A stretch of DNA of 10,473 nucleotides from DATFEN01 sp035691285 (GTDB lineage: Bacteria; Acidobacteriota; Vicinamibacteria; Fen-336): positions 1-10,473 of the forward strand of contig DASSJI010000233.1 in the NCBI GenBank assembly GCA_035691285.1, read 5' to 3'. Shown here in pieces: positions 1 to 6,811 of the stretch; position 1 is the stretch's first letter, and every line of letters begins with the position of its first letter. The position numbers and the translations under genes were made by a program. The notes under the pieces are model-generated. The model did no database searches and was not told the DNA's origin. It saw only the letters and a list, made by a program, of their open reading frames with translations.

Positions 1-235
1 CGGCCCGGAGCACGCCGAGCCAGACGAGCCGCGAGAGCGGGATGCGGTGCTCGGAGACCGGCCACAGGAGCCACTCGAGCGTCACCGGCTCCTCGCCGAC
101 GAGCTGCCACAGTTGCCCGAACTCGTCCTCGTAGGGCAGGTCCGGACCGTAGCGGAGGACGTAGCCGACCGCGACGCCGAGGGCGATCGCCCACGCGGCC
201 CACGGCACGAGACCGGGGAGGCGTCTCGCCGGCAT
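1..235 (-). CDS. Putative GT-C-like polytopic membrane protein, N-terminal part (runs off the window)
   Basis: Reading leftward from an ATG at 235-233 gives 78 open codons to the window edge. The start is MPARRLPG, then a first hydrophobic segment at about residues 8-26 (a W/A/I/L/V-rich stretch ending in VGYVLRY). A polar loop PYEDEFGQLW follows, then EWLLWPVSEHRIPLSRLVW. An acidic pair in the first outward loop and a later HR-containing segment before the next membrane stretch recall lipid-linked-sugar-dependent GT-C glycosyltransferases and related EPS-locus membrane proteins; in that superfamily the loop acid is usually catalytic. That assignment is inference from 78 residues. It is transcribed divergently from the glycosyltransferase run, with 26 bases between the start codons, which supports a polysaccharide role. 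There is no clear Shine-Dalgarno before this ATG. Confidence 0.62.
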   Translation of the reverse strand, partial: MPARRLPGLVPWAAWAIALGVAVGYVLRYGPDLPYEDEFGQLWQLVGEEPVTLEWLLWPVSEHRIPLSRLVWLGVLRA

Positions 236-238
236 GCG

Positions 239-249
239 GGGATAATCCC
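239..249. promoter_or_regulatory. 11-base palindrome in the divergent intergenic gap (candidate operator / -10 region)
   Basis: GGGATAATCCC is a perfect inverted repeat (5-base arms, one central base) in the 26-base gap between the divergent starts at 235 and 262. Its plus-strand core GATAAT (241-246) matches five of six bases of a -10 hexamer, which would put a transcript start about 9 bases before the GTG at 262. I see no convincing -35 hexamer 17 bases upstream. It could be a shared operator, a weak promoter or chance. Confidence 0.3.
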
Positions 250-261
250 ACAGGCCCACGC

Positions 262-1614
262 GTGCGCGTCCTCCTCGCCGTCCACGCCTTCCCCCCGCGA
301 TCCACCGCCGGGGTCGAGGTGTACACGCTGCGCCTGGCGCGGGCGCTTCGCGCGGGCGGGCACGAGGCGCTCGTCCTCTGCGCCGGACACGACCTCGGCG
401 CCGCGCAGGCCACGGTGCGCAGGCGCGAGGAGGGCGGCGTCCCGGTCGTCGAGGTCAACAGCCTCCATCAGGATGGAACGCTCCGGGCGACCTGGAACGC
501 GCCGGAGATCGACCGCGTCGGCCGGGGGGTCTTCGCGGAGTGGCGGCCCGACGTCGTCCATTTCCAGCACCTCTTGAACCTCTCGTCGGGCCTGGTCGCC
601 GATGCGCGGAGGGCGGGCGCGCGGACGGTTCTCACGCTCCACGACTACTGGCTGAGCTGCCCGCGGGACGGCCTGCGCATGCGCGCCGACCTCACGCTGT
701 GCGCGACGCTGGACCACGCGGTGTGCGCCCGCTGCCTCCGCGACAGCCCGTACTTGACGCCGGCGCTGCAGCGTGGCGCGGCCCGAGGCCTGCGGGCGGT
801 CGGCCTGGGCCGGGCGCTGCATCGCGTGCACGACGCCCTGCCTCGCCTCACCGAGGCGGCGCTCCTGGCGTTGCGCGGCGTCGCTCCTCCGGGAGAAGAC
901 CTCGCGGGGGCGATGGACGTGCGGCGCGACGGTCTGCGCGCGGTGCTCGGTCACCTCGACCTCTGCATCGGGCCGACGGCGTTCGCCCGCGACCGCGCCG
1001 TCGAGGTGGGCGCGGATCCCGGCCGCACGACCGTGGTGGGCCTCGGCGTCGCGACCGGCGCGCCCCGTCCGCGCCGAGCGGGGCCCCACCGGCGCTTCGG
1101 CTACGTCGGCACGCTCGCGCCGCACAAGGGCGTGCACGTGCTGATCGACGCCTTCCGCGGCCTCCCAAGGAGCGACGTGAGCCTCGACCTTCACGGGAGC
1201 CCGAGCGTGTTCCCGGCGTATGCATCCGACCTCGTGCGCCGCGCCGCGGGCGATCCACGCATCCGCTTCCACGGCGCCTTCCGCGAGGGCGAGCAGGAGC
1301 GGGTCCTGGCCGGCCTCGACGCGCTGGTGCTGCCGTCGCTGTGGTGGGAGAACAGCCCGATGGCGGTGCTCGAAGGCCTCGCCGCGGGCCTCGCCGTGGT
1401 CGCGTCCCGAACCGGAGGCGTCCCGGAGATCCTGGCCGAAGGCTCCGGCGTCCTGGTCGATCCGGGCGACGGGGTCGCCCTCACGGCCGCCCTGGACGGG
1501 CTCGCCCGCGGCGCGCTGCTCGCGGAACCCCACGCGGCGTGGCCCGTCAAGACGGTGGAGGAGGGGGCCGTCGAGCTCCTGGGGCTCTACTCCGCGCTAA
1601 CATCTTCCGGATGA
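262..1614 (+). CDS. GT4-family glycosyltransferase (GT-B fold)
   Basis: A 450-residue retaining glycosyltransferase likely to transfer a nucleotide-activated sugar to a growing lipid-linked glycan at the cytoplasmic face of the membrane. The N-terminal Rossmann half begins MRVLLAVHAFPPRSTAGVE, with VVHFQH at 98-103 and HDYW at 127-130. Four cysteines follow at 133, 147, 155 and 158. The C-terminal half has GYVGTLAPHKG near 280-290 and the donor-binding EX7E motif at E363/E371 within WWENSPMAVLEG, then a GGVPEIL donor loop. Length is slightly above a typical GT4 enzyme because of a helical insert around 165-235. The GTG at 262 fits the usual start of the first beta strand, though the Shine-Dalgarno is weak. 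Its stop overlaps the next start (ATGA). Sugar and linkage cannot be told from sequence. Confidence 0.9.
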   Translation: MRVLLAVHAFPPRSTAGVEVYTLRLARALRAGGHEALVLCAGHDLGAAQATVRRREEGGVPVVEVNSLHQDGTLRATWNAPEIDRVGRGVFAEWRPDVVHFQHLLNLSSGLVADARRAGARTVLTLHDYWLSCPRDGLRMRADLTLCATLDHAVCARCLRDSPYLTPALQRGAARGLRAVGLGRALHRVHDALPRLTEAALLALRGVAPPGEDLAGAMDVRRDGLRAVLGHLDLCIGPTAFARDRAVEVGADPGRTTVVGLGVATGAPRPRRAGPHRRFGYVGTLAPHKGVHVLIDAFRGLPRSDVSLDLHGSPSVFPAYASDLVRRAAGDPRIRFHGAFREGEQERVLAGLDALVLPSLWWENSPMAVLEGLAAGLAVVASRTGGVPEILAEGSGVLVDPGDGVALTAALDGLARGALLAEPHAAWPVKTVEEGAVELLGLYSALTSSG

Positions 1615-2534
1615 CCTCCGTCCCGCGCGCCAGCGTCGTGATTCCCGTGAAGGACGCGGGACCGAGGCTGAGCGCGGTGCTGGACGCGCTCGACGGACAG
1701 GACCTGCCGGGCGGGCTGGAGATCGTAGCTCTTGATAGCGGCTCCACCGATGGCTCGGCGGCGCTGCTCGCGGCCCGAGGCGCGCGGATCCTCGCGGTTC
1801 CTGCCGGGGAGTTCGACCACGGCGAAACCCGCAACCGCGGCGCTCGCGAGGCACGGGGCGAGATCGTCCTCTTCCTGAGCCAGGACGCCGTGCCCGCGAA
1901 CCCGGCCTTCGCCCGTGCCCTGGTGGAGACGCTCGAGTCGGACGCCCGCCTCGCGGGGGCTTTCGCGCGCCAGGAGCCGCGGGCCGGGGCCGACCCGCTC
2001 ACGCGCCGCGACCTCGCTGGCTGGGTGGCCGCGTCTCCCGTTCCGCGGACCGTCTTCCTCGACGGCGCTGCGGCCCTGTCTCCCCTCGAACGCTACCGGC
2101 TGTGCGCCTTCGACAACGTGGCGTCCGCCGTGCGCCGCAGCCTGCTGCTGCGCCATCCCTTCGAGCCCTCGCGCTTCGGCGAGGACGTCGAGTGGGGCCA
2201 GCGCATGCTCGGCCTCGGTTACGGGCTCACCTACGTCCCTGCGGCGGTCGTGGTGCACTCGCACCGGCGCTCGGCCCGGAGCCTCTACCGCCGGAACTAC
2301 CTCGGGCATCGGCTTCTCTCGCGCCTGTTCGGGCTGCGGACGGTGCCGGACGCCGCCCACGCCGTGCGGGCGGCGGCGGGCGTCCTGGCCAGCGACCTCG
2401 GCACGCTGAGCCGCGAGGGGGCGCCTTTCGCACAATGGCTCGCCGCTCCCGTCCAGGCCGTGGCGGCGACCTGGGGCCAGTACCACGGCGCGCGCGACGA
2501 GGCCGCGCGGCGTCCCTACCCGCGCTGGGCGTGA
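1611..2534 (+). CDS. GT2-family glycosyltransferase, rhamnosyltransferase-like
   Basis: A 307-residue inverting GT-A glycosyltransferase. It opens with SVVIPVKDAG and an LDSGSTDGS nucleotide-binding segment. EFDHGETRNRGA near 67-78 and SQDA at 90-93 take the place of a classical DXD; this F-(N/D)-H-G-x-T-R-N plus QDA pairing is typical of bacterial rhamnosyltransferase-like GT2 proteins. GEDVEWGQRML around 190-200 holds the acidic pair E191/D192, with the general base expected here. The C-terminal third (HSHRRSARSLYRRNYLGHR onward) is basic and partly hydrophobic, suited to peripheral membrane association. The ATG at 1611 is four bases inside the previous gene, implying translational coupling, and the stop overlaps the next GTG. 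The frame is open much further upstream, but that part is compositional shadow of the GT4 gene. dTDP-rhamnose as donor is inferred by family only. Confidence 0.87.
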   Translation: MTSVPRASVVIPVKDAGPRLSAVLDALDGQDLPGGLEIVALDSGSTDGSAALLAARGARILAVPAGEFDHGETRNRGAREARGEIVLFLSQDAVPANPAFARALVETLESDARLAGAFARQEPRAGADPLTRRDLAGWVAASPVPRTVFLDGAAALSPLERYRLCAFDNVASAVRRSLLLRHPFEPSRFGEDVEWGQRMLGLGYGLTYVPAAVVVHSHRRSARSLYRRNYLGHRLLSRLFGLRTVPDAAHAVRAAAGVLASDLGTLSREGAPFAQWLAAPVQAVAATWGQYHGARDEAARRPYPRWA

Positions 2535-4624
2535 GGATCCTGTTCGCCCATCAGGGCTACCCGCCGGAGGCGTCGGGGGGCTCGGAGCTCTATCTCGAGG
2601 GCCTCGCGCGAGCGCTCGCCACGCGGCACGACGTGGCGGTGCTCCATCGCAGCGCCGACCCGGCCCGCGAGGACCACGACGTCGTCGAGGCGAGCCGCGA
2701 CGGCGTGCGGCTGTTCGCAGTCAACAACCTGCACCGACGGCACCACGGCTTCGAGGCCTACCGCGATCCCGACCTGGCCGTTGCGGCGGAGCGGGTGATC
2801 GAGTCCTTCGCTCCCGAGGTCGTCCACGTCCACCACCTCAACGGGCTTTCGACGGGCCTCGTCTTCGAGGCGCGTCGCCGCGGCGTGCCTGTCGTCGTCA
2901 CGCTCCACGATTTCTGGCCGGCGTGTCCCCTCGGCCAGCTCGTGAACCTGCGCCTCGAGGTCTGTCCCGGCCCCACTCCGCGGCGCTGCCTGTCGTGCGT
3001 CGGCGCCCAGGTGGCCTGGCGGCCATCGCGCATCGCCGCCCGGCTCGAGACGATGTGCGAGGCGCTGCGTGCTGCGGACGCCGTGCTGGCGCCCTCGCGA
3101 TTCCTGGCCGACCGTCTCGCGGCTCTCGGGTTCCCAGGGATCGAGCACCTGCCGAACGGCCTCCCGCCGCTCCATGTGGACCGCCGCGCCCGGGCCGCGG
3201 GTCCGGTTCGCTTCGGGTTCGTCGGCGCGTGCATACCCTCGAAGGGGGTCCACGTCCTGGCCGAGGCCTTCGCCCGCCTCGAGCATCCGCGAGCGGCCCT
3301 CGGCATCCACGGCGCCTTCGCGTCCTATCACGGCGACGAGGGCTACGAGCGCCGCGTTCGCGAGCGCTTGCGCGGCGTGCCGGCTGCGGAGCTGTGCGGG
3401 CCCTTCCCGCGGGCGCGCCTCGCCCAGGTGCTCGCCGACCTCGACGTGCTCGTCGTGCCGTCGGTGTGGGAGGAGAACGCGCCCCTGGTGGTCGAGGAGG
3501 CGTTCCAGGCGAGGCGACCGGTGGTCGCTGCCGACCACGGCGGCCTGCGCGAGCGCATCCGCCACGGCGTGGACGGGCTCCTGTTTCGTCCGGGCGATGT
3601 GGACGGCCTCACCCGAGCGATGCGGCGCCTGCTGGACGAGCCCGGCCTTCTGGATGGGCTCGGACGCGCGCCGCTTGCGCCCGTGGCCGTCGAAGCCCAC
3701 GCCGAGGCGCTGCTCGAGCGCTACGCGCGCGCGCGCGAACGCTACCGCACCCGGGCGGGACGCGTCGGCGTCGTGGTCGTGAACCACGGCCGCCCCGAGG
3801 ACACCGCGGCGGCTGTCGGCTCGGCGCTCGATCCGACGCTCGATCCGGTCGTGGTCGTGGTCGAGAACGGGCCGAGTCCGGAGCCCGCGCTGCCCGCGGG
3901 CGTCGAGCTCCTGCGCCTCGCGGAGAACCGCGGCTTCGCGGCGGGCGCGAACGCGGGCCTCCGCCGCCTGCGCGAGCGCGGCTGCGACCGGGCCCTCCTG
4001 CTCAACAACGACGCGCGCCTCGAGCCCGGCGCGCTGCGCCGCCTCGCGGAGGCCGTCGAGGACGAGGGGCTCGCGGCGGCCGGACCGGTCGTCCTACGCG
4101 CCGACGGCCGGGTCGAGTCGCGCGGGCTGCGGATCGACACGCGCTGGGGCAGGGCGCGCCTCGTGGGCCATGGCGAGCGGGACACGCCGTCGGAGGGCCG
4201 CGTCGCCGCAGAGGCGCTCTCGGGCGCGGCCGTCATGCTGCGCCTGAACGCCCTCGACGCCGTCGGCGCGTTGGACGAGGACTACTTCCACGCCTTCGAG
4301 GACGCCGAGTGGTGCCTGCGCGCGCGCCGCGCCGGGCTCAGCCTCGCCGTGGTGCTCGGAGCGCGGGTGCGCCACGCCTCGGCGGCGACGCTCGGTGCGT
4401 CGGCCGACCGCCTCTACTACGCCGCGCGCAACCATCTCCGGGCGGCGGAGCGGCTCCGGCCTCTCCACGGAGTCGCGCGGCGCGCGCGCGAAGCGGCGAT
4501 CCTCGCCTTGAACCTGGCCCATGCCCTGCGGCAGAGCGAGGTGCCGCGCCTCCTGGGAGCCCGCGCGGTGCTGGCGGGGTTCGACGACTTCCGGCGCGGC
4601 CGCTTCGGCCCGCGCCCGGCGTGA
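2531..4624 (+). CDS. Bifunctional GT4::GT2 fusion glycosyltransferase
   Basis: One uninterrupted 697-residue frame carries two complete glycosyltransferase modules. Residues 1 to about 395 are a GT4 enzyme: MRILFAHQGYPPEASGGSE, HDFW at 126-129, cysteines at 132, 145, 153 and 156, GFVGACIPSKG before the donor domain, and EX7E at E315/E323. After an arginine-rich linker (about 396-408), residues 410 to the end are a GT2 module: GVVVVNHGRPEDT, AENRGFAAGANAGL, metal-binding NND at 492-494, and the acidic pair E590/D591 in FEDAEWCLRARRAG. The two sites probably add consecutive sugars to one acceptor. The GTG start overlaps the preceding stop (GTGA) and begins exactly at the first beta strand; the gene's own stop again overlaps the next GTG. 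The GT4 half closely resembles the protein encoded at 262-1614, suggesting duplication. Confidence 0.88.
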   Translation: MRILFAHQGYPPEASGGSELYLEGLARALATRHDVAVLHRSADPAREDHDVVEASRDGVRLFAVNNLHRRHHGFEAYRDPDLAVAAERVIESFAPEVVHVHHLNGLSTGLVFEARRRGVPVVVTLHDFWPACPLGQLVNLRLEVCPGPTPRRCLSCVGAQVAWRPSRIAARLETMCEALRAADAVLAPSRFLADRLAALGFPGIEHLPNGLPPLHVDRRARAAGPVRFGFVGACIPSKGVHVLAEAFARLEHPRAALGIHGAFASYHGDEGYERRVRERLRGVPAAELCGPFPRARLAQVLADLDVLVVPSVWEENAPLVVEEAFQARRPVVAADHGGLRERIRHGVDGLLFRPGDVDGLTRAMRRLLDEPGLLDGLGRAPLAPVAVEAHAEALLERYARARERYRTRAGRVGVVVVNHGRPEDTAAAVGSALDPTLDPVVVVVENGPSPEPALPAGVELLRLAENRGFAAGANAGLRRLRERGCDRALLLNNDARLEPGALRRLAEAVEDEGLAAAGPVVLRADGRVESRGLRIDTRWGRARLVGHGERDTPSEGRVAAEALSGAAVMLRLNALDAVGALDEDYFHAFEDAEWCLRARRAGLSLAVVLGARVRHASAATLGASADRLYYAARNHLRAAERLRPLHGVARRAREAAILALNLAHALRQSEVPRLLGARAVLAGFDDFRRGRFGPRPA

Positions 4625-5343
4625 GTCGCGGCGTGGCCGGCGTGCTTCTCGTCATTCCCGCCTGGAACGAGAGCCGGAACCTTCCGGAGGTGCTGGGCGA
4701 GCTGGACCGGGAGCGGCCGGGCGAGCCCCGCGTCGTGGTGGACGACGGCTCCGAGGACGACACCGGCGACGTGGCGCGGCGGCACGGCGTGACGGTCCTG
4801 CGGCTCCCGCTCCACCTCGGCTACGGCGCGGCCGTCCAGACCGGCCTCAAGTTCGCGATGCGGCGCGGCCACGACGTGGCCGTGACCTTCGACGGCGACG
4901 GCCAGCACGACCCGGCCGACGTCGCGCCCCTGGTCGAGGCCGTCCGGGAGGGCGCCGATCTCGCCATCGGCTCGCGCTTCCTGGCCTCCGCCGCCTACCG
5001 CGGCGGCTTCGGGCGCCGCGCCGGGCGTGCGGTCTTCTCGGCCCTCGCCCGGGTCCTGACCGGCCTGCCCCTCACCGACCCGACCTCCGGACTCAAGGCG
5101 CTCGGGCCCGAGGCGCAGCGGCTCTTCGCCCTGGCGCGCTTCCCGGACCGCTTTCCCGACGCCGACGCGCTCGTGCTCGCGCGCCGCGCGCGCCTGCGCA
5201 TCGTCGAGCGACCCGCCCGGATGCGGCCGTCGCGGAACCGCCACAGCATGCACGGAGGGCTGCGCGGCGTCAGCTACGGCTTCAACATGCTCGCGTCCCT
5301 GCTCGTGGCCGCGCTGGGCCGCGAAGCCGACCTCGAGGGGTGA
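4621..5343 (+). CDS. DPM1-like GT2 glycosyltransferase (polyprenyl-phosphate sugar synthase type)
   Basis: A 240-residue GT2 protein of the dolichol/polyprenyl-phosphate mannosyl- or glucosyltransferase type. It has LLVIPAWNESRNLPEVL, VVDDGSEDDTGDV (D41, D42), GYGAAVQTGLK, the metal/donor motif DGDGQHDP at 91-98, GSRF, DPTSGLKAL from D153, and a basic MRPSRNRHSMHG near 201-212. This set is the normal conserved core of the group. There is no C-terminal GtrA-like membrane domain; only a short hydrophobic stretch (FNMLASLLVAALG) lies near the end, so membrane contact may come from the DUF2304-type protein encoded two bases downstream. The GTG start overlaps the fusion gene's stop; a later internal GTG would cut the first strand. 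Likely product: a polyprenyl-phosphate hexose serving as donor for a GT-C enzyme. The sugar is unknown. Confidence 0.86.
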   Translation: MSRGVAGVLLVIPAWNESRNLPEVLGELDRERPGEPRVVVDDGSEDDTGDVARRHGVTVLRLPLHLGYGAAVQTGLKFAMRRGHDVAVTFDGDGQHDPADVAPLVEAVREGADLAIGSRFLASAAYRGGFGRRAGRAVFSALARVLTGLPLTDPTSGLKALGPEAQRLFALARFPDRFPDADALVLARRARLRIVERPARMRPSRNRHSMHGGLRGVSYGFNMLASLLVAALGREADLEG

Positions 5344-5345
5344 CC

Positions 5346-5720
5346 ATGCCGATCCGCCAGACCATCGTGTTCCTGACGATCGCGCTCCTGCTGCTCGCCG
5401 TGATCGTGGAGCTGGTGCGGCGCCGGCGGCTGCGCGTGGAGTACGCGTGGCTCTGGATCGCGGCCGGGCTGACGAACCTGCTGCTGATCCTGCGCTACGA
5501 GCTGCTCGTGGACCTGACCGACGCGGTCGGCGCGGTGATCCCCACGTCCACGCTGTTCTTCCTCTGCATCCTGTACCTGGCGCTGCTCAGCCTGAACTAT
5601 TCGGTGCGCCTCACAGAGCTGACGCGCCAGGTGAAGGAGCTGGCCCAGGAAGTGGCGCTCCTGCGCGCGGAAGCCGCGGCCCGTGAGGCGCCGGTCCGCG
5701 CTCAGCAGGATGCGCGTTAG
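5346..5720 (+). CDS. DUF2304-type small membrane protein with C-terminal coiled coil
   Basis: A 124-residue protein with three predicted membrane segments: about 6-24 (IVFLTIALLLLAVIVELV), 34-51 (YAWLWIAAGLTNLLLILRY) and 65-85 (STLFFLCILYLALLSL). A leucine/valine heptad tail (LTELTRQVKELAQEVALL) should form a cytoplasmic coiled coil, and the end is polar. The segment order, the RRRRLRVEYAWLW loop and the length agree with DUF2304 proteins, which recur beside GT2 genes in polysaccharide loci. The ATG lies two bases after the GT2 stop, with GAGGGG at 5335-5340 as a Shine-Dalgarno. By position I infer that it anchors or scaffolds the DPM1-like enzyme at the membrane; the biochemical function of the family is not established. 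Confidence 0.82.
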   Translation: MPIRQTIVFLTIALLLLAVIVELVRRRRLRVEYAWLWIAAGLTNLLLILRYELLVDLTDAVGAVIPTSTLFFLCILYLALLSLNYSVRLTELTRQVKELAQEVALLRAEAAAREAPVRAQQDAR

Positions 5721-5724
5721 GAGG
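5719..5724 (+). promoter_or_regulatory. Shine-Dalgarno AGGAGG overlapping the upstream stop codon
   Basis: A full AGGAGG begins inside the TAG stop of the DUF2304-type gene and sits four bases before the ATG at 5729. It is among the strongest ribosome binding sites in the window. It favours 5729 over the internal in-frame ATG at 5765, although the spacing is short. The arrangement implies one transcript for both genes. Confidence 0.65.
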
Positions 5725-5728
5725 GCAT

Positions 5729-6811
5729 ATGCTCGCCAGCCATCCGCACGCGTTCTCCCTTCAAATGCTCGCAATGGCAGCCTCGACGTGCTGCCTCGTC
5801 GCGCTCCCGGCGCAACCAGCCCGCGGCGCTGCCTGGCCAGACCGAGTGGGCACGGCCGAGGTGCGACCCGGCGAGGTGACGCGAGGAAGGCTGCCGCTCA
5901 TCGAGTACGCCGACGGGTCGGACGTCGAGGCGCCCGTCATCGTCGTCGCCGGCAAGGAACGGCGCGGGCCGGTGGTCTGGCTCATCTCCTGCGGGCACGG
6001 TGACGAGTTCGGCGGGGCGCTGGCGATGCAGCGGGTGGCGAAGGCTCTCGATCCCGCGACGACGAAGGGGCTCATCGTCCTCATCCCCGTCGCCAACCCG
6101 CCCGCCTTCCAGGCGATGCGCCGCGTCAACCCGTCTCCCGACGACCTCATGGACTTCGGCGACGCCTTCCCGGGGCGGCCGCGCTTCGCGACCGAGCGTA
6201 TCGCGGAGAAGTACACGGCGCTCTGGAAGGAGCATGCCGACTTCGTCGTGGACTTCCACACGGGCGGCGACCGCTTCGTCCAGCACCCGTTCGTCATCTT
6301 CACGGTCACGGGCACGGTCCCGACGGAGAGGATGGAATCCCTGGCCCGGATGTTCGGCGTGCCGACGCTGTGGCGCGACCGCGACAAGGTGTTCGCTTCG
6401 GACATCACGATCAACGTGCCGGCGATGGGGATCCCGGCGTTCCTCCTCGAAGTCGGAGGCGGGGGAGTGATGGAGCGCCAGCAGGACGCGCGGCAGGCGG
6501 AGTTCGCGCTCAGCTTCCTCCGCGGTGTCGGCGTCATCCCAGGGGCGCCTCTTCACCAGGAGCGCGTCAGCGTCGTCGAGAAGTACCGGATCATCACGCC
6601 ATCACGCGGCGGCTTCTTCTATCCGCTCGTGAAGCCCGGTGATCCGGTGAGCGAAGGCTCGCCCCTCGCGCGCATCGTGGACGTCTATGGAGACGAGGTC
6701 GAAATCCTGCGCTCCCCGGTGAGCGGGGCGATCGTGCTGGGGATACAGGAATTCCCCGTCGTCGCCACCGGCTCCTGGGTGGCCGAGCTCGGAATCCTCG
6801 CGCCCGAGTAG
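5729..6811 (+). CDS. Exported succinylglutamate desuccinylase/aspartoacylase-family zinc hydrolase
   Basis: A 360-residue M14-type zinc hydrolase. An N-terminal hydrophobic stretch (about residues 10-35, ending near ARGA) looks like a Sec signal peptide, so the enzyme probably acts in the periplasm. The zinc ligands are visible: H90 and E93 in CGHGDEFGG, and H177 in DFHTGG. A catalytic glutamate is expected at E241 in FLLEVGGGGV. The C-terminal part (about 290-360; PLVKPGDPVSEGSPLARI, SPVSGAIV) is the small beta domain common in this family. At 142-149, where relatives usually read D-x-N-R-x-F-P-G, the sequence is DFGDAFPG, so the Asn-Arg pair that normally binds the substrate carboxylate is Gly-Asp. 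It probably hydrolyses an N-acyl or amide bond, but the substrate is unlikely to be a standard N-acyl amino acid. It is likely co-transcribed with the genes upstream. Confidence 0.83.
   Translation: MLASHPHAFSLQMLAMAASTCCLVALPAQPARGAAWPDRVGTAEVRPGEVTRGRLPLIEYADGSDVEAPVIVVAGKERRGPVVWLISCGHGDEFGGALAMQRVAKALDPATTKGLIVLIPVANPPAFQAMRRVNPSPDDLMDFGDAFPGRPRFATERIAEKYTALWKEHADFVVDFHTGGDRFVQHPFVIFTVTGTVPTERMESLARMFGVPTLWRDRDKVFASDITINVPAMGIPAFLLEVGGGGVMERQQDARQAEFALSFLRGVGVIPGAPLHQERVSVVEKYRIITPSRGGFFYPLVKPGDPVSEGSPLARIVDVYGDEVEILRSPVSGAIVLGIQEFPVVATGSWVAELGILAPE

Noticed and set aside
82..1533. Long minus-strand open frame (483 codons) opposite the first GT4 gene
   Set aside because: Its translation is rich in R, A, H, E and Q with no fold-like pattern, while the plus strand carries a complete GT4 enzyme. 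Long antisense frames are expected in GC-rich coding DNA.
1611..2600. Possible glycosylation-machinery homologues beyond rhamnosyl transfer, such as teichoic or capsule polymerase function
   Set aside because: Only a standard GT2 core is visible; no polymerase-specific domain or extra motif supports a narrower assignment.
2516..3787. Minus-strand open frame (423 codons) opposite the fusion gene
   Set aside because: Low-complexity basic/histidine-rich translation with no domain; a shadow of the plus-strand GT4 coding sequence.
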